From: Bacteroides uniformis
GTDB taxonomy: Bacteria; Bacteroidota; Bacteroidia; Bacteroidales; Bacteroidaceae
Length of the DNA stretch: 64,000 bases
Direction: 5' to 3'
Assembly (NCBI RefSeq): GCF_025147485.1
Contig: NZ_CP102263.1
Span: 4,291,501 to 4,355,500 of the forward strand
Below are positions 38,805 through 46,971 of the stretch, piece after piece; the stretch's first letter is position 1; the number at the start of each line of letters is the position of its first letter. The notes beneath the pieces were generated by a model that was not told where the DNA came from, searched no databases, and was given only the letters and a program-made list of their open reading frames with translations. The translations under genes were made by a program, and so were the position numbers.

Positions 38805-39953
38805 TTATTCTAAAACATATTCTCCTACCAATTTCCCTGTTGTTGGATTATATGTTCTAGCTTTGAAAAAAGAAAAGCAGTCTCCACTCCATTTTCCTTT
38901 AACTCTAAACGTTTTAGTATCCCCTATTTTCCTTAATGTAGCAACGTAAGTCAAACTACCTTTGTACATGATTAACACCGCATCAAGTTTTACAGTTTCA
39001 CCTGGTTGAATCGGGATTTGTCCAGTTCTTGTTTTTGTTACCGTTTTACTATCACGTGTACCATAAGTCCAAGATTTATTTGTCTGTTGCTGTACAGAAA
39101 CATTAATTCCAAGCGAAGAATCATCTCCTAACACATTAGGTATACCCACGCTCAATCCTCCTGATATAGTGACACTTACCCCTTCTGTTTTTGAAAAATT
39201 GGATTCTTCTGTATAGCTTGTAGATAAAGAATAGTTCCATGTATCAACGCTTAAATGTTCATTTGTATATTCATCATGGTCACAAATCACTTCTGTAGGT
39301 TCAAAGTTGTCAACTGTAGTCCGTACATATTCCAAATTTACAAGTTCATATTCACCGATAGGAACTATTTGCCACTGAGCTAAATTTGAAGAATTATCAG
39401 TTTTAAGCTTTATAGAAGTGGATGTTGAAGATTCAGACCACAAATAACAACTAGCAAACATACCACTATTTATCCACAACTTTGATATCATACAAGTAGC
39501 ATTTGTACCAAAATCAAAATTAAAGCCCGGCAAAGGAAAACTAGATTTTGCCCAATAAGACAGTTTAAGATGGTCAGGCTTTTCTGAAGGTAAATCTGTA
39601 TTGGAAGTTATAACCCCATAAGTATTAGCCGTAATTCCTTTATTACCTCCTGCCGATATTATAGAACTATTCCTTAAATACCACCTTTGCCTAAAAGTAC
39701 CATCATCCTTATTTACTAAACTAATATCTGTACCTTTTGCCTCACACGAAAGATACTTTTGTCTTACATTACCAACATTCAAAATGTTCACAGGAATTTC
39801 TACGAGTTCACTTATCGGGTCAAAATCTGCAATTGAGCTAGCCGCTCTTGTCTGCAATTGAGTTAAATCATTATCTATAAAATCACCCAATTCCTCTTGC
39901 TCACAAGAAAATAGAGCTAACACTCCTACCAATAATAAACAAATCTTCTTCAT
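38805..39953 (-). CDS. Predicted surface lipoprotein with aerolysin-like pore-forming region
   Basis: A 382-residue protein. Residues 1-17 are a lipoprotein signal (lipobox LFSC, Cys17) followed by EQEELGDFIDND, an acidic surface-export-type stretch. Residues ~50-230 contain QxW-like pieces (RQRWYLRN; AQWQIVPIGEYELVNLE) reminiscent of a beta-trefoil lectin. Residues ~236-382 look like the aerolysin/ETX-MTX2 fold: long alternating polar/hydrophobic strands (EGVSVTISGGLSVGIPN, SLGINVSVQQQTNKSW) that would form the membrane hairpin, then TKTRTGQIPIQPGETVKLD, the typical strand before the last domain. The family call is by pattern only. It follows the DUF3244 gene by 29 bases in an AT-rich block. 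Confidence 0.6.
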   Translation of the reverse strand: MKKICLLLVGVLALFSCEQEELGDFIDNDLTQLQTRAASSIADFDPISELVEIPVNILNVGNVRQKYLSCEAKGTDISLVNKDDGTFRQRWYLRNSSIISAGGNKGITANTYGVITSNTDLPSEKPDHLKLSYWAKSSFPLPGFNFDFGTNATCMISKLWINSGMFASCYLWSESSTSTSIKLKTDNSSNLAQWQIVPIGEYELVNLEYVRTTVDNFEPTEVICDHDEYTNEHLSVDTWNYSLSTSYTEESNFSKTEGVSVTISGGLSVGIPNVLGDDSSLGINVSVQQQTNKSWTYGTRDSKTVTKTRTGQIPIQPGETVKLDAVLIMYKGSLTYVATLRKIGDTKTFRVKGKWSGDCFSFFKARTYNPTTGKLVGEYVLE

Positions 39954-39982
39954 AACCATTACATTTTTTAGTTAACAATATA

Positions 39983-40405
39983 TCATAATTCAAAACAGCC
40001 ATATACATATGCCCCATTATCTCCTTTAATTTCTATACAATACTCCCCTGATACTCCGAAAGGAAGTTGCAAATATTTCCGAAGGGGAGATAAAATATTC
40101 TCAGAAGAAGAATAAATCACAGAACCACTTTGAGAAATGACAATTTCCACAACCCCGATTCCTTCTATAAAATCCAATTCTATGAAATAATTAAAGTCAT
40201 CGACGAATACAACAAATGGTACTAATGGTACAACGGAACGGCTTCCATCTTCTTTTCCCGTAGTCAGAATTTCAAAAGGAATATCATTTGAATACAAAAA
40301 GACTGCCACCCTTCCAGAAGCAATACTTTTATTGGCCAAAGAATTAGCATCGACCTTTAATAAAGAAAATAGCAACAATACAGATAAGATAATTCTCAGT
40401 TTCAT
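39983..40405 (-). CDS. DUF3244-like small exported protein
   Basis: A 140-residue protein with a signal peptide (MKLRIILSVLLLFSLLKVDA) and a ~100-residue beta domain ending SGEYCIEIKGDNGAYVYGCF, the pattern of the DUF3244 family, small Ig-like periplasmic proteins of Bacteroides with unknown role. It has its own -7 element (40428-40435) and is 29 bases upstream of the aerolysin-like lipoprotein gene, so the two are probably co-expressed. Confidence 0.75.
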   Translation of the reverse strand: MKLRIILSVLLLFSLLKVDANSLANKSIASGRVAVFLYSNDIPFEILTTGKEDGSRSVVPLVPFVVFVDDFNYFIELDFIEGIGVVEIVISQSGSVIYSSSENILSPLRKYLQLPFGVSGEYCIEIKGDNGAYVYGCFEL

Positions 40406-40427
40406 AGTCTTTCATTTTTTATTTATA

Positions 40428-40435
40428 CAAAATTA
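40428..40435 (-). promoter_or_regulatory. -7 element of the DUF3244/aerolysin-like pair
   Basis: TAATTTTG on the minus strand, 23 bases before the ATG at 40405. The -33 position (20 bases upstream) reads GCTG, so activation by a regulator would be plausible. Confidence 0.5.
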
Positions 40436-40546
40436 GGGACTATTCAACAATAATTCAGCAATAACTATGCGGACAAAATAGGGTAGGTAACAAAATACAT
40501 ATCAACACATTACAAAGAAACATATAGGACAAAAAACGTTTTTTTC

Positions 40547-42220
40547 TCAATACATCATTATCATTTGCTCTAAAGAATCATTCTTAGTAAGTCCTAAATC
40601 TGCTTTTAGTCTTTGTCTGTTTTTATATATGGATTTCATTTCACAATCAAAAACAATCATTAATTGCTTGTTAGAGAATCCCACTTTCAGCAACGCAGCC
40701 AACAATAATTCATTTTTTGTTAAATCAAACTCTTGTTTAAGTCGAGTAATAAAATTCGCATGAACCAAATCCAAAAAGTCAAATATATGTTGCCGTTCAG
40801 CAATAGTCATATTACTAATAATCAAATTTCCTTGCTTCAATTCCTCTAATACAAACAAGGCGTCAACACTCGAATTCTCACATACTCGCTTATTTTCTGC
40901 TATTAAACAAAGGATTTTTCTATTCAGGATTCCTATTTCCTCTTGTTTAGCCTGACGTTCCTGTAAGCTCACATTCTCCAATTCTGCAATTCTACAAGCA
41001 TATCTATTAATAATTGCATTATTATTTCCAATAATCTCGACATTACGCAACAATTTTGTTCGATACCTTTTCCTAACCAGAAAGAAAGCGATGATGCCCA
41101 ACCCTAATATGAATACAAATAAAAACAAATAAAAATAAGTCTGTTTCTCATTTTCCAGCCTTATCTGTTTATTTTCCAAAATAAGCTTATCATTTTCATA
41201 CTTATTCTGCAAATCCAACAACTGCTTTTGCAGTTCAGCATTACGAGTCACCTCTAATAATGAATCAGACTTCTCTTTATACAAAAACGCTTTCAAATAA
41301 TTACCATCTTTTTTATGCATATCAGCCAAATAGTAATATGCACCCGAAGACACAAAAATATTAGTTGCATTGATACAAGAAACAAAACAATCTTCAGCTT
41401 TTTTCTTTTGACCTACTTCAGAATAAACACGTCCCAAAGACAAACTATAACGATATTTATCATTTAAATTATCACAAACTTCCATTGCATTTGAAAAATA
41501 CTCTATTGCTTGTGGATATCGTTTTTCATTATTGGCAATAAGTCCTAATAAATGTAGAAAAGATGCCTTCATACCACTAACAGTGTCACTCAACACAAGC
41601 CCTTTTTCAGCATACCAACCTGCACTATCATTATGATGTACCGAAAAATAGCCTCTTGCCATATTCCTATAACCATATAAAATACGACGTCTATCACTCG
41701 CCAGTTCATAGTACCTGATAGAATGTTTAAAATTGTCTATAGAATTTTCATACAATCCTTGAACCGAGTTCAAATACCCTATATATTCCCAGACCATCCC
41801 TTGTACTTTATAATCCCTAGTTTCTTCCAAGAGACTCGATGCTTCCAGATAAGCCTGCATAGCATCTGAGAAGCGCTCCTTTAACAACATCACTTTTCCA
41901 TAATAAAAGTAAGCCTTCCCTGCCTTCAATTTATCACCTTCCTGTTTATAATATTCTACCGCTATCATTATCAATGAGTCTGACTGCAAACTATCCAAAT
42001 AGTTTTTATCCAAAGCCTGCGTTAAAAGCAAAGCATAATCTGCTCTCTGTTGTCCTCTCAAACATTCGGGACAATCAATTTGACTCAGAAGCGACAAGGC
42101 ACTATCAGGAAATAATTCCATACACGCTTCCACACGGCTTAAGACATTATCGTCCTCTTTTTCTTGTACACATGAGATAAACAATACAAGAATCATCAAT
42201 AAATTAATTCCATTTTTCAT
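40547..42220 (-). CDS. TPR lipoprotein-like membrane regulator with C-terminal helix-turn-helix
   Basis: A 557-residue protein. N-terminus MKNGINLLMILVLFISC is a lipoprotein-like signal; residues ~25-330 are tetratricopeptide repeats (for example KAGKAYFYYGKVMLLKERF); a coiled coil leads to one membrane helix (~365-385, YFYLFLFVFILGLGIIAFFLV); and the cytoplasmic part ends in a LuxR-like helix-turn-helix (LTKNELLLAALLKVGFSNKQL, then KSIYKNRQRLKADLGL). This extracellular-TPR/membrane/HTH layout recurs in Bacteroides as one-component sensors. It lies upstream of the DUF3244/aerolysin-like pair on the same strand and may control it. ATG 42220 is preferred; 42241 is possible. Confidence 0.82.
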   Translation of the reverse strand: MKNGINLLMILVLFISCVQEKEDDNVLSRVEACMELFPDSALSLLSQIDCPECLRGQQRADYALLLTQALDKNYLDSLQSDSLIMIAVEYYKQEGDKLKAGKAYFYYGKVMLLKERFSDAMQAYLEASSLLEETRDYKVQGMVWEYIGYLNSVQGLYENSIDNFKHSIRYYELASDRRRILYGYRNMARGYFSVHHNDSAGWYAEKGLVLSDTVSGMKASFLHLLGLIANNEKRYPQAIEYFSNAMEVCDNLNDKYRYSLSLGRVYSEVGQKKKAEDCFVSCINATNIFVSSGAYYYLADMHKKDGNYLKAFLYKEKSDSLLEVTRNAELQKQLLDLQNKYENDKLILENKQIRLENEKQTYFYLFLFVFILGLGIIAFFLVRKRYRTKLLRNVEIIGNNNAIINRYACRIAELENVSLQERQAKQEEIGILNRKILCLIAENKRVCENSSVDALFVLEELKQGNLIISNMTIAERQHIFDFLDLVHANFITRLKQEFDLTKNELLLAALLKVGFSNKQLMIVFDCEMKSIYKNRQRLKADLGLTKNDSLEQMIMMY

Positions 42221-42326
42221 CCCGGCATTCATAGCTCGCATATTTTAGCTTTCAGATAGAACATCTCTCCAATACCGAGAGGCAAGAATGGGTATAGGCT
42301 AATATGACTTTCCTCGTTACTCTCTA

Positions 42327-42824
42327 TCACACAATCTTGGCAAACAGCTCCAAATGCTCATCCACATAGCCGGCAACCAAAGCTGTATATTCCTCCTCTT
42401 TTTCCAAAAATTCATCTTCCAGTTCATCGAAAGCCTCATATTGCTCGTACATTGCCATAAATTCCTCGTCTGTGCGTTCGCGTTCCAAGTCGTCACGATG
42501 GCTATCGTATATTTTCTTGGCAGCATAAACCAACTTGCTCAAATCGCCCACTCCCCACAAACGCATCACTTTGGCAAACGGATTGTCGAAAATATAACCG
42601 CCATAACCATTTTGAATCAGTTGGCAGAAGCCTCCCTCCATCACTTCATCACGGAATATCTGATAGGCCAACAATGAATGCTGTTCACCGGTAAGCAAAG
42701 ACATCGTCCCGGCAGTCATTTCTCCGCCTATTTCTTTCTTATAAGCACCGGTGAATACGCCGATGAATGCATCCATCCCTTCACCGGCAGCCTGGCGCAA
42801 TGCCACATCTGTAACTTCTATCAT
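42327..42824 (-). CDS. DMP19-family (DUF4375) protein
   Basis: A 165-residue acidic soluble protein beginning MIEVTDVALRQAAGEG, with GGFCQLIQNGYGGYIFDNPF, the recognisable core of the DMP19/DUF4375 family. Neisseria DMP19 is a DNA-mimic protein; the strong acidity here (C-terminal AFDELEDEFLEKEEEY) is compatible with that, but the role in Bacteroides is unknown. The ATG at 42824 is fixed by the promoter at 42850-42881; the frame continuing to 43001 runs through promoter and repeats. The 443 bases upstream hold a palindrome array and the next operon's promoter. Confidence 0.82.
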   Translation of the reverse strand: MIEVTDVALRQAAGEGMDAFIGVFTGAYKKEIGGEMTAGTMSLLTGEQHSLLAYQIFRDEVMEGGFCQLIQNGYGGYIFDNPFAKVMRLWGVGDLSKLVYAAKKIYDSHRDDLERERTDEEFMAMYEQYEAFDELEDEFLEKEEEYTALVAGYVDEHLELFAKIV

Positions 42825-42849
42825 AGTTTGTATTTTATTTAATGTGCCA

Positions 42850-42881
42850 CAAAGGTAAGACTTTGCAGCCATAGTCAAACA
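42850..42881 (-). promoter_or_regulatory. Promoter of the DMP19-family gene
   Basis: On the minus strand TTTG (42881-42878), 20 bases, TACCTTTG (42857-42850), a full consensus match. The palindrome array at 42918-43000 begins 37 bases upstream of its -33 box. Confidence 0.78.
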
Positions 42882-42917
42882 CGGACTCCCCTTTATTTTC
42901 TTCGCCTTGCCAACCAG

Positions 42918-43000
42918 TTGGCAGGATTTTGCCTTACCATTGGCAAGACTTTGCCACCGCGTTGGCAAAACTTTGCCATAGGCATGGCAAAATCCTGCCA
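42918..43000 (+). repeat. Four-unit 22-bp array of TTGGCA...TGCCA palindromes
   Basis: Units at 42918 (TTGGCAGGATTTTGCC), 42940 (TTGGCAAGACTTTGCCA), 42962 (TTGGCAAAACTTTGCCA) and 42984 (ATGGCAAAATCCTGCCA): an exact 22-bp period. A half site TTGGCA follows at 43017 and another lies at 43174. A 22-bp period is not a multiple of 3, so it is not a coding repeat. Confidence 0.92.
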
Positions 43001-43173
43001 AGACGCAAGCAAGGGGTTGGCAAAATTACTTCCTGATTAACAAGCACATACCTTATTGATTCACAAACCCTATCAGAGACGAGAAAAAACAGTCAACTGC
43101 AAACTCCACTTTACATTCCGCAGAAATTCAGCTTCTTATTACTTCTTTTTAATAAAAAAGTCAAATTGAACAG

Positions 43174-43204
43174 TTGGCAGAAACGGGGAAAACAACTAAC
43201 TTTG
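43174..43204 (+). promoter_or_regulatory. Promoter of the scaffold/GGGtGRT operon
   Basis: TTGG at 43174-43177, 19 bases, TAACTTTG at 43197-43204. The -33 box is part of TTGGCAG, a half site of the array palindrome at 42918-43000. Confidence 0.65.
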
Positions 43205-43267
43205 CACCCGACTAATAAAAGTGGACTACGTTTTTTTTAATTATATCACTTAAAAAAAGAGCTAATT

Positions 43268-43969
43268 ATGACTTATTCACACGAAGTGGAACACATGTGT
43301 GTTGTGAAGAAAGGTCCTAACCACGGACCGGCTCCTATTCCCGAAGAAGGTAAATGGGTAAAAGCTAAAGAAATTGTTGACATCTCTGGTCTGACACACG
43401 GCATTGGCTGGTGTGCTCCTCAGCAAGGTGCATGTAAATTAACCCTCAATGTAAAGGAAGGCGTTATCCAGGAAGCTTTGGTTGAGACTATCGGTTGCTC
43501 CGGTATGACTCATTCTGCTGCTATGGCATCAGAAATCCTCCCGGGAAAGACTATCCTCGAAGCATTGAATACTGACCTCGTTTGCGACGCTATCAACACA
43601 GCTATGCGCGAACTCTTCCTGCAAATTGTTTACGGTCGTACTCAGTCTGCTTTCTCTGAAGGCGGTTTGATGATTGGAGCTGGCTTGGAAGACTTGGGCA
43701 AAGGTCTGCGCAGCCAGGTAGGCACATTATACGGAACGTTGGCTAAGGGTTCTCGTTACTTGGAAATGGCAGAAGGTTACATCAAGACTATCGCTTTGGA
43801 CAAGAACGACGAAATCTGCGGTTACGAATTTGTTCATCTGGGCAAGTTTATGGATGAAATCAAGAAAGGTACAGACGCCAATGAAGCATTGAAGAAAGTT
43901 ACCGGTACATACGGCCGCTTCACTGAAGAGCAAGGTGCAGTTAAACACATTGACCCACGTCACGAATAA
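43268..43969 (+). CDS. Iron-sulfur scaffold (NifU/IscU)-like protein partnered with GGGtGRT protein
   Basis: A 233-residue soluble protein whose core resembles the IscU/NifU scaffold fold: the segments GIGWCAPQQGACKLTL, VETIGCSGMTHSAAMASE and the later conserved part supply cysteines in scaffold-like positions. Proteins of this type are always seen, in my recollection, next to the GGGtGRT gene, as here (18 bases apart with an AGGAGG-like site, TAAGGAGGAAAG). Codon use is strongly biased, as in ribosomal genes, so it is probably abundant. Exact function unknown. Confidence 0.8.
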   Translation: MTYSHEVEHMCVVKKGPNHGPAPIPEEGKWVKAKEIVDISGLTHGIGWCAPQQGACKLTLNVKEGVIQEALVETIGCSGMTHSAAMASEILPGKTILEALNTDLVCDAINTAMRELFLQIVYGRTQSAFSEGGLMIGAGLEDLGKGLRSQVGTLYGTLAKGSRYLEMAEGYIKTIALDKNDEICGYEFVHLGKFMDEIKKGTDANEALKKVTGTYGRFTEEQGAVKHIDPRHE

Positions 43970-43987
43970 TATAAGGAGGAAAGACAT

Positions 43988-44998
43988 ATGATTAGAGAAG
44001 TAAAATTTGAAAGCCAAGACCGTCGTATCAAGCAGATTCTTGCTGCATTGAACGCAAACGGTATCAAAGACATCGAAGAAGCCAATGCTATCTGCGAAGC
44101 TCATGGTCTCGATCCTTATAAGACTTGTGAAGAAACTCAGCCCATCTGTTTCGAAAATGCAAAATGGGCATACGTTGTAGGTTGCGCCATCGCCATTAAG
44201 AAGGGCTGCAAGAACGCTGCTGAAGCTGCTGAAGCTATCGGTATCGGTCTGCAGGCATTTTGTATTCCGGGTTCTGTAGCTGACGACCGCAAGGTTGGTA
44301 TCGGTCATGGTAACTTGGCAGCCATGTTGCTGCGTGAAGAAACCAAATGTTTCGCTTTCTTGGCAGGTCACGAGTCATTCGCTGCTGCCGAAGGTGCTAT
44401 CAAGATTGCCGCTAAAGCTGACAAGGTACGTAAAGAACCTCTGCGTTGCATCCTGAACGGTCTCGGCAAGGACGCTGCACAGATTATCTCTCGTATCAAC
44501 GGCTTTACATACGTTCAGACTCAATTCGATTACTATACAGGTGAACTGAAAGTAGTTCGTGAAATCGCATACAGCGACGGTCCCCGTGCCAAAGTAAAAT
44601 GCTACGGTGCAGACGATGTTCGCGAAGGTGTGGCTATCATGTGGAAAGAAGGCGTGGATGTATCCATCACTGGTAACTCTACGAATCCGACCCGCTTTCA
44701 ACACCCGGTTGCAGGTACTTATAAGAAAGAACGCGTATTGGCTGGCAAGCCGTACTTCTCAGTGGCATCCGGTGGTGGTACTGGTCGTACTCTGCACCCG
44801 GACAACATGGCTGCCGGACCGGCTTCTTACGGTATGACCGACACCATGGGTCGTATGCACTCAGACGCTCAGTTCGCTGGTTCTTCATCAGTTCCTGCCC
44901 ACGTAGAAATGATGGGATTCCTGGGTATCGGTAACAACCCGATGGTAGGATGTACAGTGGCTTGTGCGGTTGACGTGGCTCAGGCTTTGAGCAAGTAA
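43988..44998 (+). CDS. GGGtGRT protein (conserved, function unknown)
   Basis: A 336-residue protein named for its motif, present here as SGGGTGRTLHPDNMAAG (near residue 257). Several cysteines are conserved-looking (ETQPICFENAKW, GLQAFCIPG, MVGCTVACAVD), suggesting metal or cluster binding together with the scaffold-like partner. It has no signal or membrane helix. It has a strong Shine-Dalgarno sequence, rare in this window, biased codons and a perfect 18-bp terminator after it, all signs of high expression. Confidence 0.88.
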   Translation: MIREVKFESQDRRIKQILAALNANGIKDIEEANAICEAHGLDPYKTCEETQPICFENAKWAYVVGCAIAIKKGCKNAAEAAEAIGIGLQAFCIPGSVADDRKVGIGHGNLAAMLLREETKCFAFLAGHESFAAAEGAIKIAAKADKVRKEPLRCILNGLGKDAAQIISRINGFTYVQTQFDYYTGELKVVREIAYSDGPRAKVKCYGADDVREGVAIMWKEGVDVSITGNSTNPTRFQHPVAGTYKKERVLAGKPYFSVASGGGTGRTLHPDNMAAGPASYGMTDTMGRMHSDAQFAGSSSVPAHVEMMGFLGIGNNPMVGCTVACAVDVAQALSK

Positions 44999-45018
44999 GT
45001 AGCAAGTAAATAATTACA

Positions 45019-45060
45019 TAGAAAAAGAGGATAGCCTTCATTGGCTATCCTCTTTTTCTA
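45019..45060. terminator. Strong bidirectional terminator after the GGGtGRT operon
   Basis: An 18-bp perfect stem (45019-45036 with 45043-45060, core AAAAAGAGGATAGCC) and a 6-base loop. Its right end overlaps the stop region of the convergent alcohol dehydrogenase gene. Confidence 0.9.
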
Positions 45061-46095
45061 TCTACCCACAATCGCCACCTTTATCACCCCCTCCAGCCTA
45101 TTCTCAAAAATACGGTAGGCTTCGTCAATTTCCTCCAACGAGAAACGATGTGTGATAAGCGGTGTGGTATCTATCTGTCCCGCCGCTATCAGGCGCAGTA
45201 TCTCGGCACAATCGCACCCATCCACACCACCGGTCTTGAAGACAAGATTCTTGCCATACATCTCCGGCAAGGGCAATAACTGAGGCTGGTCATAAAGCGC
45301 CACAATGGTGACAATGGCATTGGGACGGGCACACTCCCATGCCAAGCGGAAAGTATCTTCCGTGCCGGCAACTTCAAGTACGACATCTGCCCCACCATGG
45401 TCGCTATGCTTCCTCACAAAGTCTTTGCAGTTTTCCGGCCCAATGACCAGCACCTCCGGATAATGCTCGCGGACAAAACGGATTCTTTCGGCCGACTGCT
45501 CGCAGACAATAATGCGACGGGGCTTCTTCAGCATGGAACAAAGCAGGGTACAAATACCCGTCGGCCCGGCACCGATGATGAGTACAGTGTCTTCCTCGGT
45601 TATTTCGGAGATACGGGCAGCCCAGAAGCCGGTGACCAACACATCGCCTACCAAGAGCGCCTGCTCGTCGCTTACCGTATCGGGAATACGGTTCAGTCCC
45701 TGGTCGGCATAAGGCACACGTACATATTCCGCCTGGCCGCCATCGATACGGCACCCCAAAGCCCAACCGCCATTGGTGTCGGTACAGTTGTTCACATATC
45801 CGTGACGACAAAAGAAACATTTACCACAAAAAGTCTCCACATTCACAGTCACACGGTCGCCGGGCTTTACCGACTCAACTTCGGCACCCACCTGCTCTAC
45901 GATGCCCACCATTTCGTGTCCTACCGTAATTCCGGGTACGGCGCGCGGTACACTTCCATGCTTTATATGCAAGTCACTGGTGCATATGCTACCCAGTGTC
46001 ACCCGCACAATAGCATCACGTGCATCTTCCAATACCGGTATCGGTTTCTCAAGCAATCCGAACTTTCCGTGTTCAATATAAGTATATGCCAACAT
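45058..46095 (-). CDS. Zinc-dependent medium-chain alcohol dehydrogenase
   Basis: A 345-residue MDR-family enzyme. The catalytic zinc site is ICTSDLH and GHE; the structural zinc has four cysteines in CGKCFFCRHGYVNNC; the Rossmann motif is GAGPTG. These enzymes oxidise alcohols or polyols with NAD(P); the FAD- or thiol-related groups are not indicated and the substrate is unknown. It is 27 bases after the TrmH gene on the same strand. Confidence 0.92.
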   Translation of the reverse strand: MLAYTYIEHGKFGLLEKPIPVLEDARDAIVRVTLGSICTSDLHIKHGSVPRAVPGITVGHEMVGIVEQVGAEVESVKPGDRVTVNVETFCGKCFFCRHGYVNNCTDTNGGWALGCRIDGGQAEYVRVPYADQGLNRIPDTVSDEQALLVGDVLVTGFWAARISEITEEDTVLIIGAGPTGICTLLCSMLKKPRRIIVCEQSAERIRFVREHYPEVLVIGPENCKDFVRKHSDHGGADVVLEVAGTEDTFRLAWECARPNAIVTIVALYDQPQLLPLPEMYGKNLVFKTGGVDGCDCAEILRLIAAGQIDTTPLITHRFSLEEIDEAYRIFENRLEGVIKVAIVGR

Positions 46096-46122
46096 AATAT
46101 ATGCTTTTTTGAGTTATCACTT

Positions 46123-46920
46123 CTAAACGCGAAGTTGCCAGAAAGCAACAGCCGCTGCGGCCGCCACGTTCAGCGAATCTACACCGTGCGCCATGGGGAT
46201 ACGAACCACATAGTCGGCTCCCGCAATCGCTTCGTGCGAAAGACCATCTCCCTCAGTACCCATCACAATAGCCAACCGGGGCTCGGTCTTCAAAACGGGA
46301 TTGTCTATGGAAATGGAATTGTCCGTAAGCGCCATGGCCGCCGTGCGGAAACCCAACTCACCGAGCGTATCCAGAGGACCGTCCATCCACGTCCACGGCA
46401 CAAGAAAAACCGTTCCCATTGAAACCCGGACCGCACGACGGTTCAGAGGGTCGCAGGAATTACGCGTCAACAGCACAGCATCCATGCCAAGAGCTGCCGC
46501 CGAACGGAAGATGGCCCCAATATTGGTGGTATCCACCACCCCGTCGATAACCACAATACGCCGGGCTCCCCGGCAGACGTCCTCCATACTCTTCGGAACC
46601 GGACGGCGCATGGCACAAAGAACACCACGCGTCAAAACGTAGCCGGTCAGCTCGGCAAGCAATTCCCTACCGCTTGTGTAGACGGGTATATCGCCACAAC
46701 GCTCAATGATTTCAGCAGCATCCCCATAGATGTGCTTGTGCTCACACAAAAGGGCCAAAGGCTCGTAGCCGACATCCAGAGCCACCTTGATAACCTTAGG
46801 ACTCTCAGCTATAAACAGCCCTTTGTCCGGCTCAAGGCGGTTGCGCAACTGGGCTTCGGTAAGGGTACTGAATATCTCCACACCGGGATGGGTCAAAGAT
46901 GATATTTCGATAACAGGCAT
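46123..46920 (-). CDS. TrmH/SpoU-family RNA 2'-O-methyltransferase
   Basis: A 265-residue SPOUT methyltransferase. The N-terminal ~100 residues are a substrate-binding extension (LRNRLEPDKGLFIAESPKVI), and the C-terminal domain carries the three SPOUT motifs: NIGAIFRSAAALG, MGTEGDGLS and IPMAHGVDSLNVAAAAAV, which form the knotted AdoMet site. It methylates a ribose in tRNA or rRNA; the target is not evident. It is upstream of the alcohol dehydrogenase by 27 bases. Confidence 0.92.
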   Translation of the reverse strand: MPVIEISSLTHPGVEIFSTLTEAQLRNRLEPDKGLFIAESPKVIKVALDVGYEPLALLCEHKHIYGDAAEIIERCGDIPVYTSGRELLAELTGYVLTRGVLCAMRRPVPKSMEDVCRGARRIVVIDGVVDTTNIGAIFRSAAALGMDAVLLTRNSCDPLNRRAVRVSMGTVFLVPWTWMDGPLDTLGELGFRTAAMALTDNSISIDNPVLKTEPRLAIVMGTEGDGLSHEAIAGADYVVRIPMAHGVDSLNVAAAAAVAFWQLRV

Positions 46921-46971
46921 CGGATGATTTACTATTTGACGATTACTATTTACAATTCATGGCAGAAAGCC

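Noticed and set aside
42918..43000. Possible CRISPR array
   Set aside because: The 22-bp units are contiguous, without unique spacers, and there is no cas gene. The same applies to the arrays at 8421-8489 and 20807-20894.
42825..43001. N-terminal extension of the DMP19-family gene to 43001
   Set aside because: The frame crosses a full-consensus promoter (42850-42881) and the palindrome array, and the added residues do not look like protein.
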